Positions 23,000-32,401 of a stretch of 64,000 bases of DNA are shown piece after piece. The position numbers were made by a program, and so were the translations under genes. Source of the stretch: Angiostrongylus vasorum. Its lineage: Eukaryota > Nematoda > Chromadorea > Rhabditida > Metastrongylidae. The stretch's first letter is position 1, and every line of letters begins with the position of its first letter. The stretch is taken from contig JADANN010000146.1 in the NCBI GenBank assembly GCA_018806985.1, forward strand, positions 558,001 to 622,000. Direction: 5' to 3'. The notes beneath the pieces are model-generated. The model did not search any database. It was not told the DNA's origin and saw only the letters and a list, made by a program, of their open reading frames with translations.

Positions 23000-23095
23000 A
23001 AAAGATTTAAAGTAATAGTAGTACCTAGAATAATGGTATTAATGATAATGATAGCAGTAATAATAACAGCAGCAATAATATTAATAATTTAAGCA
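23000..23095. repeat. Imperfect AAT/ATG trinucleotide repeat
   Basis: A low-complexity tract of AATAATGATAATAGTAGCAG-type triplets. No gene. Confidence 0.8.
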
Positions 23096-23620
23096 GCTAT
23101 CCATACCCCGGTAGAAAACCATATGATATTAAATATCTTTAGGACCTGCAGATTTCCTCTTACGACATGCAGATTTTCTTATGTTATCACGACGAAACTC
23201 ACGAAGGTTGAATTTAACCAAAGATGTTCCGTCGAAAGGCCATGTAAACTCCTTCTTTCTGCAGTTTTTTGGCACGCTGTTTTTCCAGCGTTGGTGTAAG
23301 GAGAGCTTCCACTCTCACCTTTATTACTCTGTAGTGGAAGACGGCAAGAGAGTCACACAAGGGCAGTCATACTTCCATTTCAGCTATTATATTAGTCACT
23401 TGGTACCACAGTGCCTTCTTAATCCATTTACAGATTTCGAGAGGCTTTTTGAGCTGGATTTTGAAAGTGTGGCAAGGTTGGACAAGCTTAGTTTGCAATC
23501 CATTTCTGCAGTCGTTCTAGTACCTACGAATGATTGGCTTTGTTTTTTTTTATTTTCTATTTATTAGTAGCAAAAATTGGTTAGCTGTGGTTAACATGAG
23601 TGTTGATCCAGAAGTCTTAA
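23096..23620. other. Unidentified 128-codon open frame region
   Basis: A plus-strand frame 23181-23567 rich in Phe, Ser and Leu; no start context, domain or splice sites that convince. Probably chance. Confidence 0.3.
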
Positions 23621-23624
23621 GCCT

Positions 23625-23880
23625 TATACTTTAATGATGCTGAGGTAATTGCAAGATTTCGGACCGCATCTGTCTGTGCTGGGGAACGAACGCGTTGCTA
23701 TCCTTTCCACGGGCTAACGCGTTCACCACCGCACCATGCAGTTCTTTCGTTTCGCCCATCTCTCAGCTAGTTCTATCGATCAGTGCCGTCAGCAGTCACC
23801 CGTCAATGAGATTGATCTGGCGAGCCCAAACCAGCAGTGATCCCAGTCAAACTGAAGCTGTAGTCGAAATCACATTGTAA
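23625..23880 (-). repeat. SINE-2 family copy with long extension
   Basis: Minus orientation: TGATGCTGAGGTAATTGCAA, CACGGGCTAACGCGTTCACC, CTCAGCTAGTTCTATCGATC, then GATTGATCTGGCGAGCCCAA and GCTGTAGTCGAAATCAC. The extension beyond CTCAGCTAG is shared with 26305-26560 and 26715-27010. It is therefore part of the element and not flanking DNA. Confidence 0.65.
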
Positions 23881-24090
23881 TTTGATTATAAGTTGAAAAA
23901 AAAGTTTGCAAGGTCGGTACAGTCTCTGAAAAAATTACAGCAATCAGTGAGTGTTTGGAAAAGAAGTAGCAAAGTGGAAAGTGATGGGGTACAACTTCAT
24001 CATTTCTACGGCTTGCAATATGTGTATCCGATCTCAAGAAGGGAATAGTTCTTTTTAAAAGGACTCCTTTTTCACTTCTAACACTTGCAG

Positions 24091-24365
24091 AGGGCGCGTG
24101 CGGCGCAGTGGTTGGAGGCGCCACTGCGGCACACGTGGAATCGATCCCCGCGCTCACGGCCCACCAAGGCTTCCATCCCTCCGGGATAAGCAAATTGGTA
24201 CCAGACTTGTCTAGGAGCATAGCAGCATTGGCTCGATACATCGGTATGCCACTGCGAGTCATTGTAAAGGCCAGATATGCATTCATTCACCTCCAACGAT
24301 ACTTAATGAAGTCGAATGCATGACGCATCCCTCAGGGATTAATCAACGCCGAGAGCTTTTTATTT
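24091..24365 (+). repeat. SINE-1 copy, complete, with TSD
   Basis: Best complete plus-orientation copy. The head GGGCGCGTGCGGCGCAGTGG contains an A-box-like CGGCGCAGTGG; the B-box-like ATCGATCCCC follows about 40 bp later. The body is TTGGTACCAGACTTGTCTAG, and the 3' end has CCTCAGGGATTAATCAACG then CCGAGAGCTTTTTATTT. A 12-bp TSD, TAACACTTGCAG, is at 24079-24090 and 24366-24377. Confidence 0.9.
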
Positions 24366-24734
24366 TAACACTTGCAGCCATCATGTCTTCAGTTTTTTTC
24401 AAAAGTTGCAGAAGTTTGTTGATTCCTTCTTTGACACCATGTAATGTCCGCGGACAATTTTTTAGGAGACACAAAGCTAGCTCAACCATAAAATCCTTTA
24501 CATTATGAAGCAAGTTCTTATCTCATGGATAACGCCTAGGATATCCTGTTCATGTTACATGGAACAGAAAAGTGGAAAAAAAGGTGATGAGAGGAAAAGG
24601 AGGGAAAGAAGGAACAGGGGAGAAGTACTCGGATCAGCACAATGTGTAATAGTCTCGTGTAGAATATAACGAAAAATAAAAAATCCATCCCATCCAACAA
24701 ACCCTTATGTTTTTTCCTATTGATTCCCCTAAAG

Positions 24735-24893
24735 GATACAAAGGATAAAGGTCTCAGCGTTGATAAATCCCCTGAGGGATGCGCCATGCACTCGACTTCA
24801 TTAAGCATCGTCTGGAGGTGACTGAATGCATTTCTGGCCCTTACAATGACTCGCGGTGACCTACCGATGTATCGAACCAGTGTTGCTATCACT
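24735..24893 (-). repeat. SINE-1 copy, lacking the tRNA-like head
   Basis: Tail and body only (AAAGGATAAAGGTCTCAGCG to AACCAGTGTTGCTATC), truncated at almost the same body position as the copy at 10725-10890. Confidence 0.8.
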
Positions 24894-25182
24894 CATTGAT
24901 TTCCTTATCATATAGAAATTAGGTAGAATGCTAAGTGTCTGTAGCGTATCTTATTGGAGACTGAAGTAATGTGTCATCGATTTGACAGCGTGTAAAACCT
25001 TATGGTTCTAACCTTCTTTATTCAAACGACCACGAGGTTTCTAAGAAGTATGTAGAAGCCAGTGAATTCTACATAATGTGGCAAAAAAGTCGATGCATAC
25101 AACATCACCACTGCTTTCGAATGATGAGTGAATCACATTCACAATGTTTTGTGCTACAAACTTAAAGAACACATAAGAAAAT

Positions 25183-25462
25183 AAAAAAGGATGAAGCTGT
25201 CGGCGTTGATCCATCGCTGATGGTTGCGCCATGCATCTGACCTCACTAACCATCGTTTAAAGTGATTGAATACATATCTCGTCTACACAATGACTAGTGG
25301 TGGTTTACTCATGTATTCAAGCAGTGCTGATATCCTCCCAGACAGGTCTGGTTCCTATTTGCCGATCCCCCAGGTATGGAAGGCTTGGTGAGCCTGGGAC
25401 GAAGGAATCGATACCACGTGTATTGTAGAGCGCTTCTAACCACTGCGCTACATGCGCCCCCT
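25183..25462 (-). repeat. SINE-1 copy
   Basis: A full-span but mutated copy: AAAGGATGAAGCTGTCGGCG, TTGATCCATCGCTGATGG (tail palindrome decayed), AGACAGGTCTGGTTCC and CCACTGCGCTACATGCGCCC. Confidence 0.8.
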
Positions 25463-26300
25463 TAATCAATAAGCATGCCTAATGCACTAGATTTCATCAA
25501 GCCTCATAAAATCCACACTTTACTGGCACAGGTATTTCAGAACGTTTTTTTACTTACCAGTCTTATGGCACCACTGTACATTGCAAACGATACTAGTAAG
25601 GAAGGAGGACGCTATGGGCCTCAATCGACTAGCTTATTCAACGACACATTTTTTTAAAACTTGGCTTTCTAAGCAGAAACTAGGAGAGGATAAGGATAGG
25701 AAACTTTATTATACTGTTATTGACAGAACCACAATTCGGACAAATATTTTTCGGTCAAGATCTATTTATAAAAAGATTTCTTTTAAAATAGTCTTCGAAG
25801 GTGGTATGGTAGATGAGAACCCGAACAGTAGAGGAAGTTATCGACATTATCGGAAATCGATAAATTATGTCATCTATAGTAATGGTGAACTGGCTCTTTT
25901 TTCCGGTTTGGAAACACGATGTCAAGAGGATTTGCTGTTTTTTTGGTTCACTAACCATGGAGAGTAGTCAGCATCGTAACTACACAACGAATAGCGGACA
26001 GAAAGACTATTATGCACGGTATAGCGTTTTTGTAGATTTTGCAAGAAAATATTACATAGAAAGTCCAATATAAGGTTTCTATGTTCGATGCAACTCTATA
26101 AAGGTTGAAGAAATCAGAAAAAATATAGGACTGAGAATGTATTGTGCAGAGTTCAACGGTGTTCCAGGAAATGTTTCCGGATAACCATGTACTCGCATCT
26201 GAAGAACACGATTACGAGCGTAATCCGCAGTGAAACCGGTCACTTTCTGAAAATTTAGAAGTTGGAAAACCATTGTGGATGGAATGAATTCTAATGAATA
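25463..26300. other. No recognisable gene
   Basis: A 128-codon plus frame (25581-25967) overlaps AT-rich sequence and matches nothing I know. Confidence 0.4.
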
Positions 26301-26304
26301 TCAC

Positions 26305-26560
26305 CAAATCGTAATGATGCTGAGATATTTGCAAAACTCGAAACCGCAGATGCCTGTGTTGAGGGAGCGAGCGTGCTATTACCCTATCCGGGGGGATAAC
26401 GCGTTCACCACCACACCGTGCGGGACCCTTTGTTTCGACTGTCTCTCAGAAAGTTTCCTACCTACCAGCACTATCAGCAGTCACCCGCCAACGAAATTGA
26501 TCTGGGGAGCACAAATCAGCATTGAACACAGTTAAGCTGAGTCTGTAGTTGAAACCACCC
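26305..26560 (-). repeat. SINE-2 family copy, left arm of an inverted pair
   Basis: Minus orientation with CGTAATGATGCTGAGATATT, GGATAACGCGTTCACCACC and the long extension (ACGAAATTGATCTGGGGAGC, TGAGTCTGTAGTTGAAACCA). Two copies in opposite orientation follow immediately. Confidence 0.65.
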
Positions 26561-26670
26561 TCATGGTGTGGTGGTGAACGTGTGAGCTCCCGGAAAAGGT
26601 AATAGTGCGTTCGACATCCGCGGTGCGGAGTTTTGCAAATATTTCTGCATATTCATGGATGTATTCCACG
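26561..26670 (+). repeat. SINE-2 family fragment
   Basis: CTCATGGTGTGGTGGTGAAC to GGAGTTTTGCAAATATTTCT. It joins the extension end of the preceding copy directly. Confidence 0.62.
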
Positions 26671-26714
26671 TAACACCTTGCTGTAAAAAAATTATAATGG
26701 GTATAAAGTGAAAA

Positions 26715-27010
26715 GTTAACATTGTGATTTCAACTACAGCATCAGCTTGATTAGGTACAACACCGGCTTGTGCTCTCCAGATCAACCCCATTGACAGATG
26801 CTTGGTGATGGCAGTGATTGATAGAACTAGCTGAGAGGCAGGCGAAGCGAAGGACCCGCATGGTGTGATGGTGAACGCGTTAGCCCCGGAAAGGGTAATG
26901 GTGAATTCGTTCCCCACCGCAGACACCTCCGGTCTGAAGTGTTGCAAATATCTCAGCATCATCATGGTTCTGTTTCATATAATACTCTGCCGTAAACGGG
27001 CGCCAAATAA
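26715..27010 (+). repeat. SINE-2 family copy with long extension
   Basis: Plus orientation: TGTGATTTCAACTACAGCAT, CTCCAGATCAACCCCATTG, AACTAGCTGAGAGGCAGGCG, ATGGTGTGATGGTGAACGCG and AAATATCTCAGCATCATCAT, then a TACTCTGCCGTAAA stretch that also appears near 390 and 26680. This is the most complete member and defines the order of blocks. Confidence 0.68.
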
Positions 27011-27599
27011 AAGTTAACATCGCCAAATCATATTTTGATGAATAGAAGATACTTGTCAATAATGTATGCAAAAATGCGAAAATCTAAGAGAGAGGTAACG
27101 GCTGAGAAAGTGGGTTTAAGAAAAGAAGATATCCTCATTTATAATATGTTCGATGACAGTGTAAGCTCACAATTAATCGCGTAAACAGCTGAAGCAACTC
27201 GAGACCGAACATCGCCCAGAGGCGAAAAACGAAGGGAAACAATCACTCACGTGAGAGATTGAATTCATAACGATGCCGTTTGAATCCATCCATTGCAATT
27301 CTGTTTCGTTACTGTAACGTTTGTTGCATAAGTCATTTCCCGCCTTACACAGGCATAAACCGAAATGACCATCAGCATGGCAAAGAATACGGTCATCAAC
27401 GCCTTTCCGAAATCTTTCTCTTAGTGAGAAGTTCAAGCAACGAGGGAAAATAATAGGTCCTTTTCAACAAATAAAAACTACCACTGTCAAATTGGTAAGG
27501 ATCACATAATAGTTTTTTTTCGCAGAATTTGATGTCGAAATATAAGGAAAGCCTCATAAAAAGAAATGTTTTGCATTTTTGTAAGAAACACAGGACCAA
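27011..27599. other. No recognisable gene
   Basis: AT-rich; an 87-codon minus frame (27436-27173) is Cys/Arg-mixed but unrecognised. Confidence 0.4.
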
Positions 27600-29290
27600 T
27601 TTTCTTTTAACCTTGGCGCTGATGAATAACCCTCTATTTTTTTGATTAGGAGACAGGAAGTGCTCTTATATATTACTCATTATCAACAGCTGACGCTTCG
27701 GTGGATTTCGCCTTATTTAGGACCTGGAAACTACGAAGTTGACTACGATCTATCTGGTCAAACACCTCCATAACCAAAAAAACTGAAAATATTAATCAAG
27801 ATTTCAATCGGATTGTAAACAAAATAGCCTCTTCGCACACTTAGCGCCTACTATGAGTCTTCCACTGAGTATTTCAAGTACAGACTAACCGCACAGAGTT
27901 CACATGGAAGTGTAATGTGCCATTCGCATTAAAATATCAGTGTTAAACACAGTATGTGATCACGCGTGATTACGAGGCATCCCTCCCAGCAGTTCATTTT
28001 CGGATTCTTGGAGTCCATCCAGGATACCACTAGGGTTTTGCGTGCTGAAGCTTTCGATTTGCTGTTACCGAATTCTCTAGACCGGCACTTCTTAAGCAAC
28101 GTTTTATATCATTGGAAATGAAGGCCAGGATAAGTGGGACCTATGATCGCTGGAATTACCATTTAGGAGCTTGGGTTTTCTCGAAACATATCCCGAGGAG
28201 CTACCCTTTAAGTAGCCATTTAAAACGGCTATTTGCTGCGTTATTTTCAGGAATTCTTCATTCTGCCATCTTAATGAGAAAACGGCGGTGGCTGTTCGAA
28301 ACATATTTCTTTCAAGCGTCTTTTTTGGTGTGAAGGATGAGAGGAGTGAGTAATGAATCACTATGTTTTTGTTAATTCGCTTTAGGCACCCCTTTTGGTG
28401 ATGTAGCCGTTTTCAGATAGACTAGTTTGAACGTCTAGAAATAGAAGTCAGGTTTCTTTTCGCTGCTGTCGAGTAAACAAATTCTACTCTGAGTGTTCAT
28501 TCAGTAACTCAAAACATTTGCCCATTTCCTCTCTGTGTACAGCAAATTACAAGGTAATCATCTATATATCAATCATCTATATAACTATAGTAGAGTAATG
28601 GCTGAACATCGGCTAATGACACTACCACTTTCGACATAAATGGAATGCTGCAAAGCTTTGGCCCCCAGTAGCTTTCCCAATTTTCAACATTCTCATTGTG
28701 TGAGAATACATTCCGCACCAACTGGACATTGTGCAATTGAGGGACTCCCTTTAAGAGGGCCATGGACTGCTTTAAGAGGGCCATCAACTGGTGTATCATG
28801 AAGCCATAAATGTTTATTACTCCTTCGTGCTGCACAGAAGCTCGCGGATGGCTTGCATAGCGGAGTCATTCGACACATTTGTATAAAGAACGTCAACGTC
28901 GAAGGACTCCATCACGCACGCATTGTTAGGGTATGTGTTACGTAGACGACTCAGGAACATCTGGGTGTTTGCAAGATAGACTGGAATGTGCTTTAAGAAA
29001 TTGGGCAAGGATTAAGGTTAAAAGCAATGTTATCCTATCCATTGCTTCGTCTTCACAGTTAATGAGAGTTATAGCCAGGAATAATGATAGATCGATCGAT
29101 GCAAGATCAGCAGCGTGTACTAACTTATAGGGTTGTGAAAAGTAAGTACAAACTGACACCTTCGCATAGAAGATGAAAACTTTAGGGGTGTAAAATCCTG
29201 GAAGAATTCTGGATAAAATTCCAAGAGTGCAGAAATGAGCCACTAGGGAATGCCACGTTATCATGCATGATATCACATAGAACGTAGGAT
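27600..29290 (-). mobile_element. Penelope-like element (PLE-1), degenerate
   Basis: Minus-strand element. The 3' end is at 27600-27630 (TTTTAACCTTGGCGCTGATG, matching the terminal motif of the other PLEs), with a decayed hammerhead-like motif at 27686-27730. The C-terminal GIY-YIG-distal protein part lies at 27950-28100, the linker at 28104-28361 and the reverse transcriptase at 28500-29270. Known PLEs encode a reverse transcriptase related to telomerase and, in the EN+ group, a C-terminal GIY-YIG endonuclease. The GIY-YIG core itself is missing here: the linker is followed directly by the distal segment, so an internal deletion is likely. Confidence 0.75.
28104..29270 (-). pseudogene. PLE reverse transcriptase and linker, broken
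   Basis: Pieces in order along the minus strand are a pre-palm block containing EDEAMDRITLLLTLILAQ (~29080-29030); the palm motif A block MESFDVDVLYTNVSNDSAMQ (~28901-28842); motif C YSYIDD (~28590-28572); and a linker with LERNMFRTAT and LKITQQIAVLNGY (28330-28200). The order and spacing match PLE reverse transcriptases. Frameshifts lie near 28990 and between 28840 and 28700. A stop follows YIDD because a 15-bp tandem duplication (28556-28585) repeats the YIDD codons, giving YIDD-stop-YIDDYLVI. An active protein is not possible from this copy. Confidence 0.72.
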
Positions 29291-29299
29291 TGGTATTTT

Positions 29300-29425
29300 T
29301 AATGCAAGAGGCACATTACGCTTCCAGATGAATTCTGTGCGGTTGGTCTCCGCGTGCAACACTCAGTGGAAGACTCACGAAAGCGATGAGTGTGTGGAGA
29401 GGTTATTTTGTAGTAATTCCCTCGA
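29300..29425 (+). mobile_element. PLE 3' untranslated fragment, opposite orientation
   Basis: AGGCACATTACGCTTCCAG, GAATTCTGTGCGGTTGGTCT and CAGTGGAAGACTCACG match the reverse complement of 27830-27935 in PLE-1. It is therefore a plus-oriented piece of the same subfamily placed head-to-head with the reverse transcriptase region. Confidence 0.6.
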
Positions 29426-29429
29426 CCGA

Positions 29430-29830
29430 CTTTCTATTAACCCCGGCACTGATCAAAAAAGTTATCGATATTTTTGTTGAGGGCGAAACCGAGATGTTAT
29501 TTTATTCATTATTGCGTTAAAACTGACGGTTCGGCAGTATCGCCTTCTTCAAAGCCTGGAAGGGCATATTGACATGCAATCAATTATGCCAATCGCATCA
29601 ATACGCAAATATATAGAATCTGAATGGTAAACACATGACTGATGGGTTCTCGAAAATTTCACCATTTTCACGTACCTTCCATTGAGGAGGAACCGCTGAT
29701 TAGAGTCGCATATGGTTACCGACTTCACCACCTTAGAAATGTATGATGTATAACAACGTCGCGATTGCTGAAAAAGAAAACGACGCATTTGTAATCCAAT
29801 GCTGAGGTTACTAGAAAGTCGATCCTGGGA
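29430..29830. mobile_element. PLE terminal foldback (two opposed 3' ends)
   Basis: The left part (29430-29745) is a minus-oriented PLE 3' end: terminal motif GACTTTCTATTAACCCCGGC, a hammerhead-like motif at 29523-29566 (core decayed to TTGAAGA and GAAC), then coding-distal sequence matching 30770-30950. The right part (29746-29830) is plus-oriented and ends in the reversed terminal motif CCAATGCTGAGGTTACTAG followed by AAAGTCGATCCTGGGA. The two termini face outward, so the segment is bounded by inverted repeats of about 40 bp. Confidence 0.6.
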
Positions 29831-30104
29831 ACAATCGTTTTCCTTTGACATCCACTTCTTCGGTTGAGCGAACATCTCGTTCCGCTTGCATCGTACACAA
29901 GTGCGTGGTAATCGCATTTCGATGTCCAATACTTGTTGGCCGTTCTCTGCTAGACCTCATAATTCGTGTAGCTCTCCTCGTTTGATGAAGTTCGGGACGT
30001 CGTTTACGATCGCACGTCGTCCGTCGTTTGTCTAGCTAAGACAGTCTTTTGTCTTAGTGACAGGACCTCCTTCACTACTTGCAAATATTCTGCTGGCACA
30101 TGTA

Positions 30105-30260
30105 GCGACTCCCAAGGCCGACTTTCTCTTAACCTTAGCATTGTTCAGTAAGTCAGCATTTTATTTTTGAGCAGACATGAGATTGTCACGAACAAGATTT
30201 ATTCATTATTGGCTGACGTTTCAGCGGCTTCGCACATTACGTATCCGTTTCAGAATAAAC
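30105..30260 (-). mobile_element. PLE 3' end fragment
   Basis: Terminal motif CCGACTTTCTCTTAACCTTA at 30113-30132, then GCTGACGTTTCAGCGGCTTC at 30208-30227 at the usual ~90-bp distance. This is a decayed hammerhead-like motif, with the CTGANGA core read as CTGAAAC. Beyond ~30260 the sequence is not recognisable. Confidence 0.55.
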
Positions 30261-30593
30261 CACTGACTTATTGAGCAATTCCCAGGACAAAAATGAAGTC
30301 GGTCTTGCGAATCTGTAACCCAGTGATAATCTTCAATCTGCAGTATAATTGGCGAAAAAGAAAAACGAAAAACTTCCAAATGAAATGTCGGCAAGCCTCC
30401 GAAAATCACAGATGGTGGACACATGTGCAGCCAGACATCTCCAGGATGCTACGAATGGAGTCGAATACATGGCACATGGCTAAAGGGACTGAGCAGTATA
30501 GGATGATTTGCCGTTACCTTATCTTTCACAGTCGCGATGTGTTGTGGTGTCAAAGCATATGCTTCTTTAAAATGGGGGTTTATTCGCAATTCC
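30261..30593. other. Unassigned segment between two PLE fragments
   Basis: Holds a 106-codon plus frame (30293-30613) of mixed composition with no recognised domain. It may be heavily decayed element sequence. Confidence 0.35.
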
Positions 30594-30716
30594 TAGGATC
30601 GACTTTCTATTAACCTCGGCATTGGAATATGAATGCGTCGTTTTATTGTTCAGCAATCGCGTGGTTGTTAAACAGAACACATTTAGTTCCATAGAAAAAC
30701 ACAATACAATACAACG

Positions 30717-30754
30717 GTAGCTGACGTTTCGGCAGTATCGCCTTCTTCAGAGCC
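30717..30754 (-). ncRNA. Hammerhead-ribozyme-like motif in PLE terminus
   Basis: On the minus strand: GGCT, core CTGAAGA (fits CUGANGA), a stem-loop with GGC/GCC pairing around GATACT, core GAAA, then CGTC and AGCT. Predicted folding gives stem I GGCU/AGCU (4 bp, one wobble), stem II of 3 bp after an A-C mismatch, and a minimal stem III in which ACGU leads to cleavage after GUC. Hammerhead motifs with tiny stem III are established in Penelope-like elements, where tandem or dimeric copies are thought to cleave. The match here is by eye; activity is unknown. Confidence 0.6.
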
Positions 30755-31109
30755 TGGAAGGGTATACTGATATACAATTTACTAGGCCAAACGCTTCAAT
30801 AACACTTACAAAAAGACGAAAAACTCTATGGTAATTACATGGTCAACAGCTTCTCGAAAAACACCGCTTTTTACGTGCCTTCCAATGAGGGAAATTAGAA
30901 CAGCTGATTATGGTCGCATAAGGTTGATGACTGCACCATCCCACATCAGAAATTGATGCGAACATACGGGGTCAGGTCGCATATGACCTCTGGGCATTCA
31001 TCCCTGCTATTCATTGTAGGGTTTTTGGCATTTATCGAAATCAGTTTTCGCGCTGGTGTTCTAGTCTCCTGCGCAAGGATATTGACTTTTACTTCAAAAT
31101 CGTCCCCGC

Positions 31110-31300
31110 TGTGATTTTTGTATCCTATGCGTGCCTAGTGGGGTACTTTGTCTTAGTTTTCGTTTGCCATCTAGGTGTTCTTTTATACGGATACACAAAG
31201 GTCTGCCCGTTTCGCCAATATATTCATCTCCCGCAATTATTACAAGAGATCAGGTATATCGTACCTGAACTCATGCAATCACCGTCCCTGCCGTAAGAGC
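31110..31300 (-). pseudogene. PLE GIY-YIG endonuclease domain fragment
   Basis: Minus-strand reading gives GTIYLISCNNCG (31265-31230) and, after a one-base frame change, EYIGETGRPLCIRIKEHLDG (31229-31170), followed by a KLRQSTPLGTHR-like stretch. The GIY and YIG halves and the conserved GETGRPLxxRIKEH block are those of EN+ Penelope-like elements. The domain would nick target DNA. An upstream stop and the frame change show that it is inactive. Confidence 0.78.
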
Positions 31301-31965
31301 AACTTACGCAATTCAAAAATAAAAAAGTAAACGTAGCTATTAAACGATGCTTAAGAAGGGCAGGTCTAGAGGAATCGGTAGCGAATGTTGAAATACCACC
31401 GGCTACTCTACGTCGTCAGTTAGTTCGTAACCGCCTGTATGACCGTCTATGCGAAACAACAAAATGCGATTTTGAAGTAAAAGTCAATATCCTTGCGCAG
31501 GAGACTAAAACACCAGCACGAAAACTTCTTGTGGCTTTTTTGGATAAATGCCAAAAACCCTACAATGAATAGCAGGGATGAATGCCCAGAGGTCATACGC
31601 GACCTGACCCCGTATGTTCGCATCAATTTCTGATGTGGGATGGTGCAGTCATCAACACTTATGCGACTATAATCAGCTGTTCTAATCTTCCTCATTGGAA
31701 GGCACGTAAAAAAGCGGTGAGTTTTTTTCGAGAAGCTGTTGACCATGTAATTACCATTGAGTTTTTCGTCTTTTGTAAGTGTTAATGAAGCGTTTGGCCG
31801 AATAAATTGTATATCAGTGTACCCTTCCAGGCTCTGAAGAAGGCGATACTGCCGAAACGTCAGCTACTGTTGTATTGTATTGTGTTTTTCTATGGAAGTA
31901 AATGTATGCTATTTAACAACCTCGCGATTGCTAAACAAGAAAACGACGCATTTATTCGCAATATT
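31300..31965 (+). mobile_element. PLE-2 plus-oriented half of the foldback
   Basis: Reads outward to the right. A coding stretch from KVNVAIKRCLRRAGLEE (~31327) through LRRQLVRNRLYDRLCETTK runs directly into CDFEVKVNILAQETKTPARK (31466-31525), so the whole GIY-YIG block between these parts is deleted. A stop is at ~31570. The 3' untranslated part has a hammerhead-like motif at 31830-31865. The terminal motif has been lost next to an R390 insertion whose TSD starts at 31980. Confidence 0.75.
31830..31865 (+). ncRNA. Hammerhead-ribozyme-like motif in PLE terminus
   Basis: Identical core and stems to the minus-strand motif at 30717-30754: GGCT, CTGAAGA, AGGCGATACTGCC, GAAA, CGTC, AGCT. The two lie in opposite orientation at the outer parts of the foldback arms, about 1.1 kb apart. 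Confidence 0.6.
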
Positions 31966-31991
31966 CATCTTATGTTTTCTTTCTACGTTCA

Positions 31992-32389
31992 CCTCCCGAC
32001 GGTTTACCGCCTCATCGTGGCTGCGAGGTGTTCCTGGGTGTCGGGCTGCAATGTACTGCGATTGTCGCCCTGGTAGAGGGGTCTCCCAAGCTGAGAAGCA
32101 GACTGGCGTTTCCGTCAGGAAGCCTAGCTAAGAGTAAATGAATGCCAGGATCCACCACTGTTCTGGTATCAAGTTAGTCGCATGGTGGCAAATCTTCCTC
32201 CGGTCCACAAGGACTGCGACTGCCTCTGGTGGTGAAGACCCTGGGGCAGACTCTGGCCAGGCTGACGTCTGATGTCGGCATTCCAGGGAACCACAATGGC
32301 TGAACCATCTAATCTCCGAAAAAATGGTGATTATGCTGGGGGACCGCACAACCAGTGAGGACGGGCCATTAAGGTACCATGTAAGTAAG
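31992..32389 (+). repeat. R390 retroposon copy, with TSD
   Basis: Plus orientation: CCTCCCGACGGTTTACCGCC at the head, GGTGTCGGGCTGCAATGTAC, and a worn tail AAGGTACCATGTAAGTAAG. An exact 12-bp TSD, TTTCTACGTTCA, is at 31980-31991 and 32390-32401. Confidence 0.82.
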
Positions 32390-32401
32390 TTTCTACGTTC
32401 A

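Larger units (their letters stand above)
30594..31300 (-). mobile_element. PLE-2 minus-oriented half of a foldback, with GIY-YIG remnant
   Basis: 3' terminus at 30594-30625 (GATCGACTTTCTATTAACCT). A well-preserved hammerhead-like motif lies at 30717-30754. C-terminal protein sequence follows, then the GIY-YIG nuclease region at 31110-31300. From 30655 to about 31127 the sequence is the reverse complement of 31440-31925 with few differences. Confidence 0.78.

Noticed and set aside
24091..24200. SINE-1 head as a functional tRNA gene
   Set aside because: The same head occurs in many dispersed copies with tails and TSDs, and cloverleaf pairing is poor.
30717..31865. CRISPR-like repeat and spacer interpretation of the repeated GACGTTTCGGC blocks
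   Set aside because: The blocks are few, widely and irregularly spaced, in both orientations, and belong to PLE termini in a eukaryotic genome.
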